A DNA stretch of 64,000 nt, taken from positions 2,789,001-2,853,000 of the forward strand of contig NZ_PJBB01000003.1 in NCBI RefSeq assembly GCF_002836595.1. Direction: 5' to 3'. The notes under the pieces are model-generated. The model saw only the letters and a list, made by a program, of their open reading frames with translations, made no database searches and was not told the origin of the DNA. A program made the position numbers and the translations under genes. Of the stretch, positions 29,167 through 37,872 are shown piece by piece. This DNA comes from Tenacibaculum sp. Bg11-29 (GTDB taxonomy: Bacteria > Bacteroidota > Bacteroidia > Flavobacteriales > Flavobacteriaceae). The number at the start of each line of letters is the position of its first letter. The first letter of the stretch is position 1.

Positions 29167-29487
29167 ATGGAAAGAGATTTTACAGAAGAGCATAAATATT
29201 TATTAGCAAAAAAAAGAGTAGAAAAAATAAAAGGGTTTTATATTCATTTAGCTGTTTATATACTTGTGAATATCTTTATTTCTGGGGTTATTATTTTTGG
29301 ATTAACTCAAGAGAATGAGTTAAACTTTAAAGAAGCAGCAACTCATTTCGGAACCTACTCAACTTGGTTATTTTGGGGAATAGGAGTGTTTTTTCACTGG
29401 TTAGGAGTTTTTGGATCTAATTTATTTTTTGGTAAAAAATGGGAAAAAAAACAAGTTGAAAAGTATATGGATGACAATAAATTTTAA
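29167..29487 (+). CDS. 2TM-domain protein 2
   Basis: 106 residues from the ATG at 29167, one base after the previous stop; 29155 is an alternative. It shares the array pattern: AKKRVEKIKGFYIHLAVY, a first helix, a longer periplasmic loop (LTQENELNFKEAATHFGTY), a second helix containing FWGIGVFFHWLGVFG, and GKKWEKKQVEKYM. Function unknown; paralogue of its neighbours. Confidence 0.87.
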   Translation: MERDFTEEHKYLLAKKRVEKIKGFYIHLAVYILVNIFISGVIIFGLTQENELNFKEAATHFGTYSTWLFWGIGVFFHWLGVFGSNLFFGKKWEKKQVEKYMDDNKF

Positions 29488-29489
29488 TA

Positions 29490-29792
29490 ATGGAAAATTA
29501 TACACAAGTTGAAAAAAGAGTAAAAAGAATTAAGAAGTTTTATAACCATCTTCAGGTTTTTGCAATTATGATGGTTGTTTTATTACTTTTTTCAAATAAG
29601 ATATTTGATTTATTTGAAAACAATATCCATAATCCAGGCACATTAAAATGGGCGAGAGCTAATATTTGGGTAAACAGCTTATTATGGGCTTTCGGACTTT
29701 TAATACATGGCATCTATACTTTTAGATATAAAATTACTTTTATAGAAAAATGGGAAAAAGATAAAGTAGAAGAATTAATGAATGAAAAATAA
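29490..29792 (+). CDS. 2TM-domain protein 3
   Basis: 100 residues, two bases after the previous stop. It is the most diverged member: VEKRVKRIKKFYNHLQVF, helix, a loop with NNIHNPGTLKWARANIW, then LLWAFGLLIHGIYTF and EKWEKDKVEELM. The conserved W-G-I-G-L-x-x-H is changed to WAFGLLIH. Function unknown. Confidence 0.85.
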   Translation: MENYTQVEKRVKRIKKFYNHLQVFAIMMVVLLLFSNKIFDLFENNIHNPGTLKWARANIWVNSLLWAFGLLIHGIYTFRYKITFIEKWEKDKVEELMNEK

Positions 29793-29799
29793 AAGCAGT

Positions 29800-30108
29800 A
29801 TGGAATTAACAAGTGAGTCAGAAAAATATATAAAAGCTCAACAAAGAGTAACAGAAATTAAACAATTTTATAAGCATTTGGTTTTATATATACTTGTAAA
29901 TTTGTTTTTCATTGGAAGAAGAATTTATAAAGACATTAAGTACGGAGATTCATTTGTAGAAGCTTTTTTTGATATGGACAACTATCATTTTTTCTTTTGG
30001 TGGGGAATAGGTTTACTAATACACGCGTTCAATGTGTTTGGGAAAGAAAATTTATTCAGTAAAAATTGGGAAGAGCGTAAGGTTAAAGAGTATATGGATA
30101 AGAATTAA
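29800..30108 (+). CDS. 2TM-domain protein 4
   Basis: 102 residues from the ATG at 29800; an upstream ATG at 29782 overlaps the previous gene. Pattern: AQQRVTEIKQFYKHLVLYIL, loop DIKYGDSFVEAFFDMDNYH, second helix FFFWWGIGLLIHAFNVFG, then KNWEERKVKEYM. It is followed 12 bases later by the LytTR regulator, completing a kinase, 2TM x4, regulator operon. Confidence 0.87.
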   Translation: MELTSESEKYIKAQQRVTEIKQFYKHLVLYILVNLFFIGRRIYKDIKYGDSFVEAFFDMDNYHFFFWWGIGLLIHAFNVFGKENLFSKNWEERKVKEYMDKN

Positions 30109-30120
30109 TTAGGTAAGGAT

Positions 30121-30876
30121 ATGAATGTTATTATTATAGAGGATGAGAAGCCAGCAGCAAGACGATTAAGTAGAATGCTTTCTGGATTGAATATAGAAGT
30201 GCAAACAATGTTACATTCTGTTGAAGAATCTATTAATTGGTTTCAAGATAACAAACATCCAGACTTAATCTTTTTAGACATTCAGTTATCTGACGGATTA
30301 TCATTTGAAATATTTGAAGAAATAGAAGTGAAATCGGCTATTATTTTTACGACAGCTTACGATGAATATGCTTTAAAAGCATTTAAATTAAATTCAATCG
30401 ATTATTTATTAAAGCCGCTTGATGAAGATGAATTAAAGGTTGCAGTAGATAAATTTAAAGAGAATAATCCAAAACAATCTGATGTACAGGTTAATATTGA
30501 TGACATTAGAAAACTATTAATAAACCCTGTTGATAGGAAGTTTAAAAAGCGCTTTACAATTAAAGTAGGTCAGCATATAAAAATTATACATGTAGATGAA
30601 ATAGAGTGTTTCTACTCAGAAAATAAATCAACATACATTCATACAAATGCAAACCGAAATTATTTAATAGACCATTCTCTTGAACACTGGCAAGAACAAT
30701 TAAATCCTGAGCACTTTTTTAGAGTCAATAGAACTTTTATAGTTCATATAAATGCTATCAAAGATATTATAGCATACACAAATTCTCGTTTAAAGATAGT
30801 ATTACATTCTTATACAGATACAGAAATAATAGTAAGTAGAGAGCGCGTAAAAGAGTTTAAAAACTGGATTGATTAA
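30121..30876 (+). CDS. LytTR-family response regulator
   Basis: 251 residues. The receiver domain (1-120) has acidic pocket EDE, phospho-acceptor D53 in LIFLDIQLSDG, TTAYDEYALKAF and K in LLKPLDEDEL. The LytTR DNA-binding domain covers about 145-251: HIKIIHVDEIECFYSENKST, HSLEHWQEQLNPEHFFRVNR, then VSRERVKEFKNWID. Probable partner of the LytS-type kinase at the head of the operon. A decayed partial homologue of its C-terminal half lies at 33937-34153. Confidence 0.95.
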   Translation: MNVIIIEDEKPAARRLSRMLSGLNIEVQTMLHSVEESINWFQDNKHPDLIFLDIQLSDGLSFEIFEEIEVKSAIIFTTAYDEYALKAFKLNSIDYLLKPLDEDELKVAVDKFKENNPKQSDVQVNIDDIRKLLINPVDRKFKKRFTIKVGQHIKIIHVDEIECFYSENKSTYIHTNANRNYLIDHSLEHWQEQLNPEHFFRVNRTFIVHINAIKDIIAYTNSRLKIVLHSYTDTEIIVSRERVKEFKNWID

Positions 30877-31018
30877 AAAGAAGTTAATTTTTTTGTAGTA
30901 AAATTAATATTATCGGTAAAACTTACTTCTATTTTATTATTCTACACATTTTTTAAAAATGAATGTATCAAAAAATAGGGTTTCTAAACGAACTTACTTC
31001 TACTTTTGAATGAAAAAA

Positions 31019-31053
31019 AGTAGAAATAACCGAGTTTTACAGTTATTTCTACT
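31019..31053. terminator. Bidirectional terminator
   Basis: 12-bp perfect stem AGTAGAAATAAC (31019-31030) with its complement at 31042-31053, flanked by A-run and A/T stretches, between the convergent LytTR and M57 protease genes. Confidence 0.75.
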
Positions 31054-31092
31054 AAAAATTACTTTTTAAAATCAATTATATTAAATAATTGA

Positions 31093-31923
31093 CTAGTATA
31101 AATATTCTAGAGCCACTTTGTCATAACGATTAAATACTCCATTTTCGTTACCAGTACCACAAGAAATCATAATAGATCCTCTATCTATTTCCGTAGGAGT
31201 ACCTGGTATATGGTATGCTCCGTTTGAACCTTCACCTTCGTCTTTTCCATTACAAACTCTGTTAAACCAATCTGTATGGCGTAAACCTACACAATGCCCC
31301 ATTTCATGTGTAATTACGTGTGTTGCATACGTAGTTCCTTTTTTTGAAACACCTGGTCCAATTCTAGCCCATTTGTAAGCTCTACCGTTTGAAGGGAATC
31401 CTGCTAATCCACCAGTACCTAAGTCAGAACGTACATACACTACTATGTCAGCTGCTTCTTGATTTGTACCGAAAGTTAAATTCATGTGTATTGATGAATT
31501 TAAATTATTATAATTTTCAACAGCTCTTATTAATGCTTTTTGATTAGTAGTGTCTAATCCTTTTGATCCTAGACCAGTGTATCCTAATACATTAATAGTT
31601 CTATTACTACTAGATACTAAATTTCTGGTATGATATTGTCTTGCACTAGCTTCAGTTATTTGATGGTTATTTACTTCTTTAACAGAAATAGATATACCTG
31701 CGTCGTTTACAAAATAGTCTTTAGCTATTCCATCTAAATCAGTAATACTTTTAAATGTAACATTTTTATTATTAATGCCCAAGTCATGCAGTTTTTCTAA
31801 TTGTTTTTGAGTTGGTTGATTGTCTACTGGAATTTCATTTTCTGGAGTTTCATTTTCTTGACAAGAAAAAAATGATCCAACTGTAATTATGCTAAAAAGC
31901 ATAAATAATTTTAAAGTTCTCAT
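31093..31923 (-). CDS. M57-type zinc metalloprotease lipoprotein
   Basis: 276 residues from the ATG at 31923, which begins directly at a lipoprotein signal ending in lipobox FSC (C21); an in-frame upstream start at 31974 would bury this signal. The zinc site is HEMGHCVGLRH (HExxHxxGxxH), followed by a Met-turn candidate in GSIMISCG. Several Cys residues could form disulfides. It matches the Bacteroidota dual-action HEIGH peptidase group (M57). Predicted surface or periplasmic protease. Monocistronic, upstream of a region with palindromes. Confidence 0.9.
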   Translation of the reverse strand: MRTLKLFMLFSIITVGSFFSCQENETPENEIPVDNQPTQKQLEKLHDLGINNKNVTFKSITDLDGIAKDYFVNDAGISISVKEVNNHQITEASARQYHTRNLVSSSNRTINVLGYTGLGSKGLDTTNQKALIRAVENYNNLNSSIHMNLTFGTNQEAADIVVYVRSDLGTGGLAGFPSNGRAYKWARIGPGVSKKGTTYATHVITHEMGHCVGLRHTDWFNRVCNGKDEGEGSNGAYHIPGTPTEIDRGSIMISCGTGNENGVFNRYDKVALEYLY

Positions 31924-32063
31924 AATAAAAGAGTTTTGTTTGTAAGGCATAGCCTTGATTAATGTTAAATTCAATTAATTGATTTACATGTGTTTTGCGC
32001 ACCGCTAAATTCCGTAAAATAACTAAAATAATAAAATAATAGATGTCTCTTAGAGTATATAAG

Positions 32064-32089
32064 ATGTCTTAAAATATGTTTTAAGACAT
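32064..32089. repeat. Perfect 11-bp inverted repeat
   Basis: ATGTCTTAAAA (32064-32074), loop TATG, TTTTAAGACAT (32079-32089). It lies 141 bases upstream of the M57 protease start and has no T-tract, so it looks more like a protein-binding site or decayed repeat than a terminator. A related half-site GATGTCTCTTAGA lies just before. Confidence 0.55.
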
Positions 32090-32265
32090 GAATTTTATGG
32101 TTGATGTAATAGGTTTTTGTAGTAGATATTACCAATTAAAATTTTCAAGTTTACTGATGAAATAAACCCTAAAAATATAAGAATATTCATTTAAAGTCGC
32201 TAAGATTTAATTAGAAACATATATGTCTTTTTTATAAAGGATTGGTTATTAAAAAAATTAAGAAT

Positions 32266-32465
32266 TATAGAGGTCAGTAAGTAATTACGTATTGTATAAA
32301 TATGTCTGAAGTGTTAATCTCTAGTATATAATAAGTAAATTATTTGTCTGTTCGAGCGCAGTCGAGAACTTTTAAACTATGGTGAATAGGTCTTGACTGC
32401 GCTCGACCTGAAATAGTTGGTCGAAAATTCATTTTAAAACACGTATCTATCTACTGACCTTTGTA
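32266..32465. repeat. Dispersed inverted-repeat element, copy A
   Basis: Left end TATAGAGGTCAGTAAGTAAT (32266-32285) is complementary to the right end ATCTATCTACTGACCTTTGT (32445-32464) with mismatches. The centre is a strong hairpin: TTCGAGCGCAGTCGAGA against TCTTGACTGCGCTCGACC (32351-32408). Same end sequences and core as copies B and C. About 200 bp with no coding capacity, so a non-autonomous, MITE-like or REP-like element. Confidence 0.75.
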
Positions 32466-32550
32466 AAATTAAATAAACACTAGTAATAATCTTTTTTTTT
32501 GTTAAAATATTAATTTTCATTTAACGTTTCATTTAATATTTAACCATAAG

Positions 32551-33627
32551 ATGAGCCTATATACCACATTATTTTCAATTGGAGCAGTACAATCTTTAAT
32601 TATTGGATTAATAATGCTATTTTACAAATCTGAAAAAAAGCATGTTAATAGTTATTTGGGGTATTTTTTTATTGTATTATTTATACAACTTATATCAGAA
32701 ATTATTTCAGTAATTTTTAAAAGTCAAATATTTACTCTCTCACCATTTTATTTAACTACATTAGACATAGTGTTTCTATACTTATATGCTACAGAAACAG
32801 CAGGTTTAAAACTTAAAAATAAGTTTTTACTGTTTGTGCCCGCTTTAATAGAGTTTTTCTTTCATTTTGTAATTACAGTTTTAGCGATTTATGATTCAAA
32901 TTATTTGAAAATAGTTAATAATTCCCATTATATTCTTATTCGATCCGTACTGGCTTCTACTTATATAATATTTATATGTATTTTTATGATTAGAGTAATT
33001 AATGTACATAATAAACTGCTACCTTATTCATATAAAAACATTAAGTATAAAAAGTTAACTTGGTTAACTATATTTTGTGTTATTTGCATTGTAGTTAATA
33101 TTTTTTATCATATAAGTCATTTAGTTTTTAAAAATAATTACACAATTATTGTTATTGATTTATCTGTGTTTTTAATTCCTCTTTATTATGTAACTATTGT
33201 AAGTTTAGTTCAAATTAACATTTATAATTTAACAGATAGAGATAAGCTAAATGCTTTAAATAATAAAAAGTTATATTCTAAAGACGAGCTAGAGGCATAT
33301 TTTGATATAGTAGAAAAATATCTGTTAGAGGAAAAGATTTTTTTAAACCCTTCATTAAATTTAAAAACGTTTGCAGAAAGAATAAGCCTTCCTAGTAGAG
33401 CAGTTTCTAACTGTATATATCAAATTAACGGCACAAGTTTTAATTACTTAATTCACACTTATAGAGTTGATGAGTTTAAAAAAATAATAAAAGAAGAAAA
33501 CTATAAAAATTATAGTATAGAAGCATTATCATGTGAAGTAGGGTACAATTCAAGAGCTTCGTTTTATAAAAATTTTAAAATGATAACTGGTACATCTCCT
33601 TCGAAATTTATTTCTAAATCATATTAA
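32551..33627 (+). CDS. AraC-family regulator with membrane-spanning sensor half
   Basis: 358 residues. Seven or so membrane helices fill about 1-225 (SIGAVQSLIIGLIMLFY at the start). A cytoplasmic AraC-type double helix-turn-helix covers about 255-356: LNLKTFAERISLPSRAVSNC, then YSIEALSCEVGYNSRASFYK and FKMITGTSPSKF. This membrane-AraC type is common in flavobacteria and should sense an envelope or small-molecule signal directly. It is bracketed by element copies A (86 bases upstream) and B (4 bases downstream), which suggests the gene sits in a mobile or rearranged segment. Confidence 0.9.
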   Translation: MSLYTTLFSIGAVQSLIIGLIMLFYKSEKKHVNSYLGYFFIVLFIQLISEIISVIFKSQIFTLSPFYLTTLDIVFLYLYATETAGLKLKNKFLLFVPALIEFFFHFVITVLAIYDSNYLKIVNNSHYILIRSVLASTYIIFICIFMIRVINVHNKLLPYSYKNIKYKKLTWLTIFCVICIVVNIFYHISHLVFKNNYTIIVIDLSVFLIPLYYVTIVSLVQINIYNLTDRDKLNALNNKKLYSKDELEAYFDIVEKYLLEEKIFLNPSLNLKTFAERISLPSRAVSNCIYQINGTSFNYLIHTYRVDEFKKIIKEENYKNYSIEALSCEVGYNSRASFYKNFKMITGTSPSKFISKSY

Positions 33628-33630
33628 TTT

Positions 33631-33819
33631 TATAGAGGTCAGTAGATAATTACTTATATTTTAATTGAAACATCTTGAGGAGTGTCTGGTTGAGCGCAGT
33701 CGAAACCTATTTTTAACAGGCTAATAGTTCTCGACAGCGCTCAAACTGACAACAAAAATTTCGCCACTCTACTTAAATCCAGGTACTTAATGATATGCAT
33801 TTAACTACTGATCTCTATA
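33631..33819. repeat. Dispersed inverted-repeat element, copy B
   Basis: Left end TATAGAGGTCAGTAGATAAT (33631-33650) and right end TTAACTACTGATCTCTATA (33801-33819) are imperfect complements. The core TGAGCGCAGTCGA ... TCGACAGCGCTCA forms a hairpin (33691-33743). The inner sequence is nearly the reverse complement of copy C at 61077 over its whole length. It begins 3 bases after the AraC gene stop and could serve as its terminator. Confidence 0.8.
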
Positions 33820-33936
33820 ATTTTATAATAAATGATTTACAATATAAAATCAGACAATTTTCTATGATTTATACTAGATTTTTAAATTGATAAATCTATG
33901 TTTCATTTTTAAATTATTTTTTATACTTATAAAAGT

Positions 33937-34153
33937 AAGATATATAAAACATCATTTGCTATAAAAAACGGCAATAAGGTTAAAATTTTTAAAGAGGCTA
34001 AGATTAAGTGTTTTTATAATACATATAAATGCAATAAAAGATATCGTTTCTTATACAAATTCCTGTTTACAGTTAAAACTATATTCTTACTATACTGATG
34101 AAATTATTGTAAGTAGAGAACGTGTAAAAGAATTCAAAAACTGGATTGATTAA
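33937..34153 (+). pseudogene. Remnant of a LytTR response regulator C-terminus
   Basis: Two frame-shifted pieces match the LytTR domain of the intact regulator at 30121. Bases 33937-34017 read KTSFAIKNGNKVKIF then KEAKIKCFY, aligning with its RFTIKVGQHIKIIHVDEIEC region. Bases 34013-34153 read HINAIKDIVSYTNS then IIVSRERVKEFKNWID and stop, matching its last 40 residues, with the end SRERVKEFKNWID identical. About 45 codons between the two blocks are deleted and the frame is broken at the join. There is no receiver domain and no start codon. It is a decayed gene fragment, next to element copy B. Confidence 0.88.
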
Positions 34154-34179
34154 TGGTTAAATGCATTAAATTTTTAAAA

Positions 34180-34216
34180 AAAACAGCGATCATATATGTT
34201 AATCGCTGTTTTAAGT
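34180..34216 (+). terminator. Terminator after LytTR remnant
   Basis: 11-bp stem AAAACAGCGAT (34180-34190) with its complement at 34202-34212. It may also serve the convergent ABM gene at 34236. Confidence 0.75.
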
Positions 34217-34235
34217 TTATAAAATTATCTATAAA

Positions 34236-34514
34236 TTAATAAATATTAATAATAGGTTCTTTTAAAAGCATAGGTGAAATTTTATTGATAAAATCAATAA
34301 AATGACTAGATGTATTATGAAAATCGATAGCTTCTTTATTTATATACTCTTCGTAAAAAAGGTATTCATTATCATTATACACATCTTTATTTAAACGATA
34401 TGTAATACAACCATCTTCATTATTACTTTTAGTAACCATTATTTCTGCAAAATCTAAAAACTCAGTATTAAATTCTTTTTTAACGCTTATTTGCGCTACT
34501 ATTACATTTTTCAT
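34236..34514 (-). CDS. Antibiotic biosynthesis monooxygenase (ABM)-fold protein
   Basis: 92 residues of a single dimeric alpha-beta barrel: VIVAQISVKKEFNTEFLDFA, EDGCITYRLNKDVYN, EYLFYEEYINKEAIDFHNTS, HFIDFINKISPML. This is the ABM/quinol-monooxygenase fold (YgiN-like), which acts on quinones or aromatic substrates without a cofactor. Specific substrate unknown. It lies 51 bases downstream of the hutG-like gene on the same strand. Confidence 0.8.
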   Translation of the reverse strand: MKNVIVAQISVKKEFNTEFLDFAEIMVTKSNNEDGCITYRLNKDVYNDNEYLFYEEYINKEAIDFHNTSSHFIDFINKISPMLLKEPIINIY

Positions 34515-34565
34515 TTTATTTAAATATTAAATATAGTTTATTGAGTTGTATAATTAAAAAAGAGA

Positions 34566-35564
34566 TTAGATATTATTTTTTGCTTTTATAAAGTCAGAAA
34601 TTAAATAACTAATAAATTTTCCAACTTGGTTTATAGCAGTAGGATCTTGTACTACTGCAGGGGCACCTTCACATATATGAATATAACTAGCATTGGTGTT
34701 TTTAGCAAAATAATGAACAAATTCTCTTGTTTGTTGCGTTGTAAATCCACTTGGAGTCATTGCACTACTTGGAAAATTTTGAATACAATCTAAATCAATT
34801 TCAATACCAAAAGATTTATCTTTAATAAAGTTTTTAGCACGTAATAATTCATTTTCAAACGGAATTGATTTGTATACTTCTAATTCTTCATAGGTATTAT
34901 AATCTATATTTGTATTACTATGAATAATATCAAAAACATATTGAGGCGTATAGTTTTCATGTAAACCAAACATGAAATATTTATCTAAATAATTATGCTC
35001 AATAGCATAAGAAAATCCGTTACCACTGTGGCGTTCTTCTAAACGACGTAAATCGGTATGAGCATCTAAATTGATAACATTTATAGGTTGGTTTTTCCCT
35101 TCAGATAATCCTTTTAAATTCCCGTAAGAGTTGTTGTGTCCTCCTCCAATAATAATGGGGATTTTATTACTTTTAACAATTATCTTAATAATTGCTGATA
35201 ATTCTTTATCAATTGCTTTTACTAATAAATCACCTTTTTCTCTATCAGAACCATCAAAATTTGAAACTTCATCAAGGTAATCTAAATAGCCTAAAACAAG
35301 AATGTCTTCTCCTTTTATAAATTGATTTTCTTGGGTATTTAAAAACGATTTTAAAGCAGGAACAAAAGCGGTGTGCGCACCTCCGTTTCCATAATTCATT
35401 TTTACACCAATATCTTCAGGAACACCAATAATAACAAACTTAGTTGTAGAATCTGTGATTTTTTCAATAGATAAAATGGTTTGTGCATGTTCACCTAATT
35501 TTGTTTCTCCTTCTCGGGGATTTACAAAATCTGTAATGTTTTTTTGAGAAAATAGTTGTAACAT
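34566..35564 (-). CDS. hutG: Formimidoylglutamase / arginase-family hydrolase
   Basis: 332 residues of the ureohydrolase fold. Manganese ligands are visible: H in GGGHNNSYGN, DAHTD in NLDAHTDLR, and DLD in EIDLDCIQNF. The ending with GFTTQQTREF and ICEGAPAV fits the Bacteroidota formimidoylglutamase group, which hydrolyses N-formimidoyl-L-glutamate in histidine breakdown. No other hut genes are in the window, so the specific substrate is by family resemblance. Confidence 0.82.
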   Translation of the reverse strand: MLQLFSQKNITDFVNPREGETKLGEHAQTILSIEKITDSTTKFVIIGVPEDIGVKMNYGNGGAHTAFVPALKSFLNTQENQFIKGEDILVLGYLDYLDEVSNFDGSDREKGDLLVKAIDKELSAIIKIIVKSNKIPIIIGGGHNNSYGNLKGLSEGKNQPINVINLDAHTDLRRLEERHSGNGFSYAIEHNYLDKYFMFGLHENYTPQYVFDIIHSNTNIDYNTYEELEVYKSIPFENELLRAKNFIKDKSFGIEIDLDCIQNFPSSAMTPSGFTTQQTREFVHYFAKNTNASYIHICEGAPAVVQDPTAINQVGKFISYLISDFIKAKNNI

Positions 35565-36082
35565 AATTTTTAAGTGAGTTTATGAAATAAGAATAGCTGC
35601 GACTTTATAAGTTTTATGTTTAAAATACATTAAACATTTTATAACGTAACTACATTTTTTTACTTCTATTATTTGTTGTAATTTTTATTAAAATTAATTT
35701 CATAATCTTTAACGGTTTTAAATTTTACGCTTCTGATTAATTTGTATGTTATTGTCTTTATTAGTGATAATAAAGGGGCATGTTTTTAATAAATATAAGT
35801 TAACTTTTAGTATTAAGGTTTAATTTATTTAAAGTGAATAAACATGCGTTCACAGATCGAAAATAGTTAAAAAAGAGTTATTTTATGTTATACAAAACAT
35901 AAAATAAATTAAGAAAATTTCTTTAAAAAGAAAGAGTGTTTGAGTTCTATTAAATTTAGAATGATTGTATTAAAAGGAACTTGTTTTATTATCGTTTTTA
36001 GATTAATAGGTTATTGGGGTGTTTTTTTTACTATCATACGTATTCAGTTGTTGGAATATAAAAATGTAAGGTATTTTCAAAA
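35565..36082. other. Intergenic region, AT-rich, no gene seen
   Basis: 518 bases with stops in all frames. Two small inverted repeats are visible: CTTTATTA / TAATAAAG (35756-35763 and 35768-35775) and TTTTATGTT / AACATAAAA (35881-35889 and 35896-35904). Neither has a T-tract. The hutG promoter should lie near its left end, but no TAnnTTTG box can be assigned. Confidence 0.4.
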
Positions 36083-36547
36083 TTAAAATATTCTAAAATT
36101 AGGTCTGCTTGACAACGAAGAAAATGGCCAAGGAATTGAAATAAAAATAATGATTAGTACAATGGAAAACCATACAAACATTGTTTTAAATTTATCTTTA
36201 TCATTTGTTTGTTTTTTTGTTATAGCAGAGCCAATTGTTAATAATACTATAGCAGTTGTCATCAAAATAATATGTATTAAACTATAAAATGTTAAGTCTA
36301 AATTTCTTATAGCTAATTTAGTATTTGACCAAAAATATTTTACAATAGCGCTTTGAGTGTAAAGGGTCATACCAATCATTAATTGAATATGGGCAAAAGT
36401 CGTTGTCCAATGTCGAAAAGCATTATCTATTTTTGAAAAAGCTTTATTAGTTGTGTAACCAACTAGTGCCCGATAAATAGAATAGAGCAAAAAAACTAAT
36501 ACAATCCAGCGAGTTATAGAATGCAGAGTTAATAAAGTTGAAAACAT
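36083..36547 (-). CDS. Four-helix membrane protein of the flavobacterial 'cytochrome B' type
   Basis: 154 residues from the ATG at 36547; a TTG further upstream is possible. Four helices carry conserved histidines that could ligate haem: TLHSITRWIVLVFLLYSIYR, FRHWTTTFAHIQLMIGM, FYSLIHIILMTTAIVLL, and a final helix before SIPWPFSSLSSRPNFR. Flavobacterial homologues are commonly labelled cytochrome B, and the PWPFSPL-like ending is characteristic. Haem binding is an inference from the helix histidines. No electron-transfer partner is nearby. Confidence 0.72.
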   Translation of the reverse strand: MFSTLLTLHSITRWIVLVFLLYSIYRALVGYTTNKAFSKIDNAFRHWTTTFAHIQLMIGMTLYTQSAIVKYFWSNTKLAIRNLDLTFYSLIHIILMTTAIVLLTIGSAITKKQTNDKDKFKTMFVWFSIVLIIIFISIPWPFSSLSSRPNFRIF

Positions 36548-36804
36548 TTTATATTGAGGTTTTATTAAAAGCAAAGTTAAAATAAAAACATACTATTTGG
36601 TATTTTTTTATTGTTTGAGAATACTTAATTTTTTATTTTGCTTCAAATAAAAAGATATGCTTTCCATTCATTTTTCTAAAAAAAATCAAGTGAGCTTTTA
36701 AAAATATATAGGTATTGTATTTAGATTAATCTAATTTAGATAGCGTCTATAATTAATTATATTAAACTTTTTTAGATAAATATTGTCAAAAAATAAAAAC
36801 ATTT

Positions 36805-37872
36805 ATGGCTTATAGATTATTTGTGATATTTATTTTCTCTACAATTTTAGGATGTCAGTCTGATGAATTAATCACATTGAATATACCAGAAAAAGCTTTT
36901 TATTTTCCGCCAATTAATACCAGTGATTGGGAAACTACACTGCCTAATAGATTAAATTGGAACTTGACTAAGTTGGAAGAATTAGAGCGTTTTCTTATTA
37001 ATTAGAAAACGAAATCTTTTATGGTATTGGTTGATGGGAAAATTGCGGTAGAAGAATATTATAATGGACATACAGCTAATGATACTTGGCAATGGAATAG
37101 CGCAGGAAAAACTTTGGTTACAGCGACTACAGGTATTGCTCAACAAAATGGATTAATAAATATTGATAATAAAGTATCAGAATACCTAGGTATTGGATGG
37201 ACGAACACAACAGTTCAACAAGAAAATTTAATTACAGTAAAGAATTTACTATCGATGACATCTGGACTAAATGATGAACCACAGTTAGTTGTTAAACCTA
37301 ATTTAACTTATCTAGCTAATGCAGGTACAAGATGGGCATATGCTAATGTATTTCAACGATTGATGGATATTATTGAAAAGACAAATGATGCAGAGTTTGA
37401 AATTTATTTCAATAATGAGTTACGTAACAAAATTGGTATGACAGGATCTTGGAATAATGGTTTAATCTATCATATTTATAATAGTGATGCAAGGAGTATG
37501 GCTAGATTTGAATTATTGGCTTCTCAAAATGGAAAATGGGAAGGAGAGCAAATTATTAACGAAAACTTCTTTAAAGAAAGTAAAACAACATCTCAAAGTA
37601 TTAATCCATCTTATGGGTATTTATGGTGGTTAAACGGAAAAAGCGAATATATGCTACCATCTTCTCAAACAAAGTTTACAGGTGAACTGGTTTCTAATGC
37701 ACCTGAAGATATGATTGCAGCTATGGGGAAAAATGGGCAACGCATTTATATAGTACCTAGTAAGAATATAGTAATTATTAGAATGGGAGAAGCAACGGGA
37801 TCTGGAGATAATTTTGAGCTGTCATCTTTCGATACTATTTTTTGGCAGAAATTTAATGAAGTAGTTAATTAA
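36805..37872 (+). pseudogene. Beta-lactamase-family serine hydrolase lipoprotein broken by one in-frame stop
   Basis: One reading frame runs from ATG 36805 to the TAA at 37870, interrupted only by TAG at 37003-37005. Upstream: a lipoprotein signal with lipobox LGC (C17) and LTKLEELERFLIN. Downstream: KTKSFMVLVDGKIAVEEYY, the SxxK motif NSAGK, the YAN motif and SYGYLWWLNG, all of the class C beta-lactamase/esterase fold. The two halves join without loss, so a single substitution is enough to explain the break. The downstream half alone, from ATG 37021, lacks the export signal. Recent pseudogene or sequencing error. Confidence 0.85.
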
